A DNA stretch of 64,000 nucleotides, taken from the NCBI RefSeq assembly GCF_030463535.1, contig NC_132881.1, forward strand, positions 5,099,526 to 5,163,525, given 5' to 3'. The notes below the pieces were generated by a model. The model saw only the letters and a list, made by a program, of their open reading frames with translations. It ran no database searches and was not told the origin of the DNA. The translations under genes and the position numbers were made by a program. Source of the DNA: Salminus brasiliensis. Taxonomy: Eukaryota > Chordata > Actinopteri > Characiformes > Bryconidae. Position 1 is the first letter of the stretch, and every line of letters starts with the position of its first letter. Shown piece after piece: positions 46,800-56,130 of the stretch.

Positions 46800-48290
46800 A
46801 TAAATAATCAGTATGCGTCAATATGCATGTTTAAATAAATAAGAAATATATTTTTTTTTATTGTAACCAATTTTGTTTGATTTTAAGGTGATTCCATAAT
46901 ATTTGAAATAGCTGTGTAACCTCAATAATGTTATTCAAATAACATTTTTTTATTAAATCAAGCAAAAGTTTAGACTTCCCAGTTCAAATGGCACATTATG
47001 TTGATTTTCTGAGGGATAATAAATGAACAAAAGAAAATCTAAAGAAAATGATTTATGAAACACGCATTTATTTTCTCAAACTTAATACACTGGTAAAAAT
47101 ATAACTAAAATATAAATAAATATAACCAATTTAATGTGCTATTTTTTTGCACACTACATTTCATTTTTCTTTTTTTATATGATGAATTCAGCAAATAAAC
47201 AGTAATTATGCTTTAGTATGTGGAGAACTGTTTTCTCTGTAGAAAATCAATAACCCTTTGAAGTTGACCAGGGGTGCATGAACTTTTGCATACGAATATA
47301 ACTGAACAAGAGTCCACCGGTTTCTCATCTAGGGGTGTAAAGATTTACCAAATTCATATTTATGTCCTAACTTGAATTTTATAATATGCTTCTCTGCTAT
47401 TGTTTGGATAACATTGAGACGTTTTGTGTAAAGCAGACTTCACTCCTTGGTGGCTGTACAGCCTCCAAACATGGTGGAGGTAGTTTCTCTCGCTGTTACT
47501 GTAACCAAGGGAGTTAGGCTCCTCAATGAAGAAATATGAGAAGCCCATAGTTTCTATTCTACATTGTTAATTGTAAAATGTTACATGTTGTTTCTCCCTC
47601 TCTTTAAATGAACACAGTCTGAGGGATAAGTTGTACCATTTGGAAGTGCTTTGCTTACTGCTGGTTATTATTATTATTATTATGAAACAATATAATTACA
47701 CATGAACAGCAATTACAAATTTGAGAAGTTGGCATGTGTTTTTTTTAATAAAGCAGTGGGTGTTGGATGGTGTTGGGTCGGGCACTTTATCCAGTCATCT
47801 CAACAAAATAGCTGTATGTTATCAGTAACTGCTGAGGTTAAAACTGAGGTTAAGCAGGGTTTGCGAGGCTAGGAAAATAGGATGCACTCTGTCCAGCTCT
47901 TGATAAATATCTTTTACTGGCGAGGGAAGCCTGAGGAAAACAGGCCAGAGGTTGATTGCTGTGGTTGAAACAGTGCCTGAGTCCACACAGCTGATGCCGT
48001 ACAATGGGCTGCATCAATTTGTCTTCAAACATCTTATTGACTGAACCTAATAAAACATTCAGCTGGGGATGCTGTGTGAATGTTAGCTTTGAGTCGCGTA
48101 ACTAATGCTATTCAAACTCACCACCGCTGCGCCCTGAAGTTCAGACAACAGCTAAACCTTGTGATTCGTAATGAAAAGAAATAAATACCTTTCGCAAAAT
48201 CACATTGTCTGTTCACATTACAGCGCTGGCCCAGAGATGAGCACAAGGCCATGTGGCCAGGCTATAACTCTTTAAGCTGTCATGTACTGT
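46800..48290. other. Intergenic, AT-rich, nothing definite
   Basis: AT-rich to 47700; a patch at 47440-47490 (CCAAACATGGTGGAGGTAG) is transposase-like debris. No gene seen. Confidence 0.3.
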
Positions 48291-48299
48291 AAATCCTGT

Positions 48300-50833
48300 T
48301 CAGTCTAAAAGAAACGCTGGAGTGTAGAGTTGTATATCTGGGCTGTAATGCTGTAATGCTAAGGTATATAAATCTGAGCTGTATTGTCGTAAAGCTGATG
48401 TGTTTATCCTGTCTGTAACACCATAATGACACACGTACAGCTGTACTGTAACGCCGCAATGCTGACTGATATATCTGGTCTGTGTGAGTGTGATGTTGAC
48501 ATATATATCCAGGCTGTAACGCCATAATGCTGACGTATAAATCCAAACTGTAACACTGTAATGCTGCCGGATATATCCAGGCTGTAACACTGTAATGTTG
48601 ACATTCACCTGAACTGTAACGCCATGATTCTGACGTATACGTTACATTTCGGTCTGTTGCATTTTAATGTTGATATATATCCAAGCTCTAACACCGTAAT
48701 TCTGCCGTATATATCTGAACAGTAACAGTGTAAAGCTGATGTGTATTCCCTGTCTATAACACTGTAATGCTGATGTACATATCTGAACCCTTAGGTTGTA
48801 ACGCTGGCGTGTATATCTGGGATGTAACGTCATAACGCTGGCGTGTTTATCTGGGCTGTAACGTCATAACGCTGGAGTGTATATCTGGCCTGTAACGTCA
48901 TAATAATCCTGGTGGGTATATCTGGGCTGTAACGTCATAACGCTGGAGTCTATATCTGGGCTGTAACGTCATAATGCTGGCGTGCGTATCTGGGATGTAA
49001 CGTCATAACGCTGGCGTGTTTATCTGGGATGTAACGTCATAACGCTGGCGTGTTTATCTGGGCTGTAACGTCATAACGCTGGCGTGTATATCTGGGCTGT
49101 AACGTCATAACGCTGGAGTGTATATCTGGGATGTAACGTCATAACGCTGGCGTGTTTATCTGGGCTGTAACGTCATAACGCTGGCGTGTATATCTGGGAT
49201 GTAACGTCATAACGCTGGCGTGTATATCTGGGCTGTAACCCTCATAACGCTGGAGTCTATATCTGGGCTGTAACGTCATAACGCTGGCGTGTTTATCTGG
49301 GCTGTAACGTCATAACGCTGGCGTGTATATCTGGGCTGTAACGTCATAACGCTGGAGTGTATATCTGGGATGTAACGTCATAACGCTGGCGTGTTTATCT
49401 GGGCTGTAACGTCATAACGCTGGCGTGTATATCTGGGATGTAACGTCATAACGCTGGCGTGTATATCTGGGCTGTAACGTCATAACGCTGGAGTCTATAT
49501 CTGGGCTGTAACGTCATAACGCTGGCGTGTATATCTGGGCTGTAACGTCATAACGCTGGAGTGTATATCTGGGATGTAACGTCATAACGCTGGAGTCTAT
49601 ATCTGGGCTGTAACGTCATAACGCTGGCGTGTATATCTGGGCTGTAACGTCATAACGCTGGAGTCTATATCTGGGCTGTAACGTCATAACGCTGGCGTGT
49701 ATATCTGGGCTGTAACTTCATAACGCTGGCGTGTTTATCTGGGCTGTAACGTCATAGCGCTGGCGTGTTTATCTGGGATGTAACGTCATAGCGCTGGAGT
49801 CTATATCTGGGCTGTAACGTCATAACGCTGGAGTCTATATCTGGGCTGTAACGTCATAACGCTGGCGTGTATATCTGGGCTGTAACGTCATAACGCTGGC
49901 GTGTATATCTGGGCTGTAACGTCATAACGCTGGAGTGTATATCTGGGATGTAACGTCATAACGCTGGAGTCTATATCTGGGCTGTAACGTCATAACGCTG
50001 GCGTGTATATCTGGGCTGTAACGTCATAACGCTGGAGTCTATATCTGGGCTGTAACGTCATAACGCTGGCGTGTATATCTGGGCTGTAACTTCATAACGC
50101 TGGCGTGTTTATCTGGGCTGTAACGTCATAGCGCTGGCGTGTTTATCTGGGATGTAACGTCATAGCGCTGGAGTCTATATCTGGGATGTAACGTCATAAC
50201 GCTGGAGTCTATATCTGGGCTGTAACGTCATAACGCTGGCGTGTATATCTGGGCTGTAACGTCATAACGCTGGAGTGTATATCTGGGATGTAACGTCATA
50301 ACGCTGGAGTGTATATCTGGGATGTAACGTCATAACGCTGGCGTGTATATCTGGGCTGTAACTTCATAACGCTGGCGTGTATATCTGGGCTGTAACTTCA
50401 TAACGCTGGCGTGTGTATCTGGGCTGTAACGTCATAGCGCTGGAGTCTGTATCTGGGCTGTAACGTCATAACGCTGGCGTGTTTATCTGGGCTGTAACGT
50501 CATAGCGCTGGCGTGTTTATCTGGGCTGTAACGTCATAACGCTGGAGTCTATATCTGGGCTGTAACGTCATAATGCTGGCGTATTTATCTGGGATGTAAC
50601 GTCATAACGCTGGAGTCTATATCTGGGCTGTAACGTCATAACGCTGGCGTGTTTATCTGGGCTGTAACGTCATAACGCTGGCGTGCGTATCTGGGCTGTA
50701 ACTTCATAACGCTGGAGTCTATATCTGGGCTGTAACGTCATAACGCTGGCGTGTTTATCTGGGCTGTAACGTCATAACGCTGGCGTGTATATCTGGGATG
50801 TAACGTCATAACGCTGGCGTGTATATCTGGCCT
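48300..50833 (+). repeat. 34-bp CpG-rich minisatellite
   Basis: Units read GTGTATATCTGGGCTGTAAC then GTCATAACGCTGGC. About 60 near-identical units from 48790 to 50833, preceded by about 14 diverged units (48300-48790) with CpG-poor forms such as TAACACTGTAATGCTGA. A 374-bp block (11 units) is duplicated (49711 and 50085). Confidence 0.98.
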
Positions 50834-50905
50834 AAAAGGTAAATAACTAGCCTTGAAGCTAATAAGTAAATGACTACAACTAATAGCTAAATAACTAGAA
50901 CCTCA
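50834..50905 (+). repeat. Short copy of the A/T-rich 71-bp family
   Basis: CTAAAAGGTAAATAACTAGC and AAGCTAATAAGTAAATGACT, the same words as in 51790-53620; directly abuts the 34-bp array. Confidence 0.85.
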
Positions 50906-50937
50906 TAGCCATAGTTCTTCACATTCTACGTCACCCC

Positions 50938-51051
50938 TGGAGTCGGGAGAGTTGAGGGCCTTGCTCAAGGGCCCACCAGTGGCAACTTTTGGGACCCGGG
51001 GATCAAACTGTGATCAATAACCCAGCGCTCCAAGCACTGAGCCACCACTCT
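50938..51051 (-). mobile_element. tRNA-derived SINE, family 2 copy, inverted
   Basis: Minus strand reads GTGGTGGCTCAGTGCTTGGA, then GATCACAGTTTGATCCCCGG (B-box-like) and GGGCCCTTGAGCAAGGCCCT. Confidence 0.8.
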
Positions 51052-51059
51052 TCTACCGC

Positions 51060-51760
51060 CTTCAGTTGCTTCCTTCAGAATACGAAGCTGAACCTGCTCT
51101 GAAGCGAGTGCCACAGGCCTTTCTCAAGCCTGCCTCAGAAAGCCCATTTACGATTTTCTCGGCACCTGCCAAGACCAAGGTTTTCGACACTTTTGCTACA
51201 GCTTCTGGATGATGTATTATTGCAGTTCATATTGATCTGACACCATTAATTAAAACCGCCAAACATCAAAGGGAACCTGTTACTCAGCTGTTTAAAGGCT
51301 GAGAGTGCCCGGGATGGCTTTGATGCGCTGCACATGTCAATCAGAGCGAGAATTAAAAAAATAGTTCATCCATGTCTCACGACAGCGCGTCTCCTCGTCA
51401 CAATAACCGAGGCCGTAAATCTACTGGTCGCTCCGTGACGCTGACAGCTTGATTGACTGGAGTTCATTTGTATGATAATGGCAGGAATGGGGTGATCGGG
51501 ATATCACGCGAGAGTGGAGTTTACGGCCTTTAAAACAAAGACAGATCTGAAGTAAAACAACAGTTGCGAATTTTAAGCAAGTTAACAAGTTCAGCAGCAG
51601 ATGCGGACGAGCCGCTCGCATGTGCAATTCATCAGCGTGTTATAAAAAATAGTCCAATCGTTTTTCCCCTCTAGAAATCCTGCTAGTTTAGCTTCTGGAA
51701 ATCTGTAAAGAAGATCTGAGAACTGATAAAAACCAAGATGTGAGCAATCTCCTCACTGAA
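51060..51760. promoter_or_regulatory. Candidate enhancer island between two minisatellites
   Basis: About 700 bp of unique, high-complexity DNA. PBX/MEIS-type sites at 51335-51343 (TGTCAATCA) and 51450-51457 (TGATTGAC); also GAATTAAAAAAATAG and GTATGATAATGGC words. No open frame with coding character. Best conserved-element candidate in the window, on appearance only. Confidence 0.4.
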
Positions 51761-51784
51761 CTGAGCTAATGACCAGTTACGAGG

Positions 51785-53625
51785 CTAGCACTACATAACG
51801 AGAACCTAAAAGGTAAATAATAGCAACAAAGCTATTAGCTAAATGACTGAAACTAATAAGTAAATAACTAGAAGCTAATAGGCAACTAATTACAAACTGA
51901 AAGATAAATAACGAGAACCTAAAAGGTAAATAACTAACCATGAAGCTAATAGGTAAATGACTACAACTAATACGTGAATATCTAGAGCCTAATAAATAAA
52001 TAAATAACAATGAAGATAAAAAGTAAATAGCTAGGACTAATAAGAACATAGCTAGAGCCTATTAAGGTAATGACTAGCTATGATGCTAATAAATAAATAA
52101 CTAGAACCTAAAAGGCAACTAATTCAAAACTAAAAGCATAATAAATACAGGCCTAACAGGTAAATAACTTGAACCTATAAGGTAAATGACTAGCCATGAA
52201 GCTAATAGGTAAATGACTAGCTATGATGCTAATAAGTAAATAACTAGAACCTTATAGGAAACGAATTAGAACCTATACGGTAAATGACTAGAACCTAAAA
52301 GCATAATAAATACAACCTAATATGTAAATAACTTGAACCTATAAGGTAAATGACTAGCCATGAAGCTAATAGGTAAATGACTACAACTAATAAGTGAATA
52401 TCTAGAGCCTTATAAATAAATAAATAACCATGAAGATAACAAGTAAATAGCTAGGACTAATAAGAACATAGCTAGAGCCTATTAAAGTAATGACTAGCTA
52501 TGATGCTAATAAATAAATAACTAGAACCTAAAAGGCAACTAATTAGAAACTGAAAGAAAAATGAATAGAACCTAACAGGTAAATAACTAGAACCTATAAG
52601 GTAAATGACTAGCTGTGATGCTAATAAGTAAATAACTAGAACCTTATAGGAAACGAATTAGAACCTATAAGGTAAATGACTAGCTGTGATGCTAATAAAT
52701 AAATAACTAGAACCTTATAGGAAAGTAATTAGAACCTATAAGGTAAATGACTAGCTGTGATGCTAATAAGTAAATAACTAGAACCTTATAGGAAAGTAAT
52801 TAGAACCTATAAGGTAAATGACTAGCTGTGATGCTAATAAGTAAATAACTAGAACCTTATAGGAAACGAATTAGAACCTATAAGGTAAATGACTAGCTGT
52901 GATGCTAATAAATAAATAACTAGAACCTTATAGGAAAGTAATTAGAACCTATAAGGTAAATGACTAGCTGTGATGCTAATAAATAAATAACTAGAACCTT
53001 ATAGGAAAGTAATTAGAACCTATAAGGTAAATGACTAGCTGTGATGCTAATAAGTAAATAACTAGAACCTTATAGGAAAGTAATTAGAACCTATAAGGTA
53101 AATGACTAGCTGTGATGCTAATAAATAAATAACTAGAACCTTATAGGAAAGTAATTAGAACCTATAAGGTAAATGACTAGCTGTGATGCTAATAAATAAA
53201 TAACTAGAACCTTATAGGAAAGTAATTAGAACCTATAAGGTAAATGACTAGCTGTGATGCTAATAAATAAATAACTAGAACCTTATAGGAAAGTAATTAG
53301 AACCTATAAGGTAAATGACTAGCTGTGATGCTAATAAGTAAATAACTAGAACCTAATAGGTAAATAACTAGAACCTTATAGAAAACTAATTAGAACCTAT
53401 AAGGTAAATGACTAGCCATGAAGCTAATAAGTAAATAACTAGAACCTAATAGGAAAGTAATTAGAACTGAAAAGGTCACTAACGAGAACTTAATAGGTAA
53501 ATAACTAGAACCTAATAAGTAAATGACTAGCTTTGATGCTAATACGTAAATGACTAGAACCTTATAGGCAACAAATTAGAACCTGAACGGTAAATAAGTA
53601 GAACCTAACTGTTAGAAGTTACACT
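51785..53625 (+). repeat. A/T-rich minisatellite with 71-bp higher-order units
   Basis: Base words of about 17-18 bp (AATAGGTAAATAACTAGAAC) with variants. From about 52560 to 53340 they form 71-bp units: AGCTGTGATGCTAATAA falls at 52611, 52682, 52753, 52824 and on at exact 71-bp steps, about 11 units. The left part (51785-52560) has older, longer block duplications. Confidence 0.97.
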
Positions 53626-53689
53626 GTCCAGCTAACAGGTAAAAACACAGGTAACTACGAAGCCCCTACAGTACCAGTGTAGATAAAGG

Positions 53690-53880
53690 AATATAATCTA
53701 TAAATGTAATCCATTTTCCTCAGTTTCATCAGTAATTTAATAAATCTGTCCCTTAGTTTAACGAAAGCGTCCCCTAGAAACTGAGGGACCAATTTATTAA
53801 ATTGAGGAAATTATTTTATTAAACTGAAAGAATGGATTATTATTCTGAGGGAATGGATTACGTCTATATAAAATATAATT
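53690..53880 (+). repeat. Diverged GAGGGA/TTTAATAAAT direct and inverted repeats
   Basis: CCTTAGTTTAACG and AAACTGAGGGACCAATTTAT words occur in both orientations, suggesting a decayed palindromic repeat. Confidence 0.45.
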
Positions 53881-54266
53881 CTGGTACCTTGCCTCTCTTC
53901 AGGGGTCTCTGCAGGTAACTAATACTCTTCTAAAACCTTTATTCATTAAGTGAACATGAAAATACTTACCGAATTACCAGAACATGTGTTTATTTTTCTA
54001 ATTACTTTTATATTTGTGGTGAAAACCATGTAAAACATGCCCCAGTTTTAGGCCATATCGATGCCTGTGGGGAGCGAGGTTCATTATTTTGTGCCTAAGG
54101 GATCAGTAAGTGCAAATGAACCAGTGGCATTTCTGTTGAGGCATGCACTCGAGTAAACCCCCTAATGCCTATTCTTGGAGCCTGGTGACTCTGATATGAC
54201 AAAGAAACTCAGTTTACCACAGCGCAGGAACGCTGCACTGGGCACATGGACTTTGGCATGGCAATG

Positions 54267-54280
54267 CCGCCACCTAGTGG
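54267..54280 (-). promoter_or_regulatory. CTCF-like motif
   Basis: Minus strand CCACTAGGTGGCGG fits the CTCF core consensus CCASYAGRKGGCRS at every position. Located in unique sequence between the convergent genes. Confidence 0.5.
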
Positions 54281-54299
54281 CGTAGTTTGCCCAGACTCT

Positions 54300-54940
54300 A
54301 CATTTTAAAAAATGAGGCGCAGCATTCAAGGTTCTGGGTTGTCTCTGGAGATGCTAGTATTGGGGGTAGTAGAATTACGTGGACGGCCATTTCCTCACAA
54401 ACTACTATACCAGTAGACCAGGGATCAGGAGCATAGAGCACTTCAGCCAGCCTACACTGACAACAGCTGAGAAAGGCCAGATTCGGGGTTCAAGCTGACA
54501 GAAAGGCTACAGTAGCGCAGATACGTACTCTTCCACTGTGGAAAGCAGAAAAGCCTCTCAGAATGAACAGCACGAGCAACCTTGAGGAGGACGAGCTGCT
54601 ACAGCAGAAGACCACGCTGGGGTCCACTACTTTCAGCTGAGAACAGAAAGCTGAGGCTGCAGTGGCTCAGCACAGGCTCACCAACACTGGACAGCTAACA
54701 TAGCCCGGTCTAAAAGAAACATCCATTATTACCAGAGTCCTTCATGACCATCACAATTCACACCTAGCCTTAACACCCGCCCTGGGTGATCCAATCAGAA
54801 GCGTCCAGCAGAAAGTCTGAGTGCGTCTCAAGGGCTTTGTTTCTCAAATTGTATTTATTGAGATGACCATCGGATCGGATTTGGGTGTTCTGACGTCACA
54901 GACCTACCTGCATGGGTGCTGTGGTGATGACGTAGGCATC
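54300..54940. other. Intergenic, nothing definite
   Basis: Unique sequence; no exon or named repeat recognised. Confidence 0.3.
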
Positions 54941-55270
54941 AGTATCTAACGTGTGGTGGTTAATTCAGTCTGGAATTGACATGGCACAAATCTGATTATA
55001 ATCAGCTTTTAAATCGCCTCCAAAGTGATCAGATTTTCAGATCAGATTTTCGGATTTCATAGAGCTTTTGCCCGGTCTGTCGCATTGCGAGTGACGCAAA
55101 AGACACTTGGAAATCCGATTTGAGCGGCCAGACTGAGCTGCATTTAAAAACACCTCCCAACGTGGTTTGGATCCAATTTGACCAAGTCTTTCTGTTGTAA
55201 ATCCAATCACTCCACATTCAGAGGTGGTCGGAGACGAATATGACCACATCACTGCTCTTGCAAGCTGCAA
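54940..55270 (-). repeat. Dispersed fish repeat (AAATCCGATTTGAGCGGCCA)
   Basis: GGAAATCCGATTTGAGCGGC, CATTTAAAAACACCTCCCAA and GATCAGATTTTC/GGATTT words resemble a common fish DNA-transposon-derived repeat. Short internal inverted repeats are present. Confidence 0.4.
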
Positions 55271-55744
55271 AAGTTAGCTGAGCACACTTCTATAACTACC
55301 TACCTAATAAATGAATAAAGGGGAAGCTCATGGCTGGTGAGCAAGTAAGTAAAACTAGGTGCCTCACCTTGATTAATTATTAAAGTAGGTTGTGCTCTTC
55401 TTTCAGCAGATATGATGAGAAATGGTGAGGAATCTGATCACAAGGGGTCACAGGAGACATCGGATGGATCACCTAAGATGTATGTTAATGCTAGGTGTGA
55501 ATGTGGTCACTTCTTGTAATTAGTATTTGCATTGTATCCTAATTAGATGTTATCACTGGTGCTCTGGGAGGAGTTTTGGTTGTAAAACAGGTCTTGGAGA
55601 GATGATTAATAATAATTTGATCGGATTTGTATCTGGGTTAAATGCATATTGGGCGAGTTTACATTTTTGGCCTTATCCAGATATGAAGCGACCATGTGTC
55701 GTCTTGTTCTTCCTCCATAGGTTAAAGAAAGACGCTGAAGACTC

Positions 55745-55989
55745 AAAGTCTCACAAAACAATTCTTTATTTAAAATTATATTCGAACAGCACAAAACACG
55801 AAAATGCTATGTACACATCACCTCCCACCTGTTCGCAATCCTCTCGTCTTCCTCCGACTTATCACTTTACATCTGAAAGAAAACACCTGATGAAACTGAG
55901 ATCACTATCCCATCTAATTTCCTCTGTACAGACTATTTACAGTATTTACAGTGTCCATAAAGCCCTCCAATCCACAGATGGATAGAGGA
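55745..55989 (-). other. rsrp1: rsrp1 3' UTR with poly(A) signal
   Basis: Downstream of the rsrp1 stop on the minus strand; AATAAA occurs at 55770-55765 (minus), giving an expected 3' UTR of roughly 240 nt ending near 55745. Confidence 0.65.
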
Positions 55990-56130
55990 TCAGTGTTTGT
56001 TAGGGTAGGATTTCTTGATTGGGACCCACTGTCCATATGGCTTCCTGTTCCCCACGCTGTCTGCTCTGGACGTTACCTTACTCTCAGTCACATGGAACGT
56101 TGGGCTGCCCGACGGCTTGGCAACAGTGTT
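55990..56130 (-). CDS. rsrp1: rsrp1 terminal coding exon
   Basis: 141 nt including the TGA at 55992-55990, acceptor TTCTCTCCAG. Encodes NTVAKPSGSPTFHVTESK and, at the end, NRKPYGQWVPIKKSYPNKH. The KPYGQWVP-type motif near the C-terminus supports RSRP1 identity. Confidence 0.85.
   Translation of the reverse strand, partial: NTVAKPSGSPTFHVTESKVTSRADSVGNRKPYGQWVPIKKSYPNKH

Noticed and set aside
51777-52049. 90-codon hydrophobic minus-strand frame
   Set aside because: Arises from the antisense of the A/T-rich minisatellite (TTA/CTA-rich), not a membrane protein.
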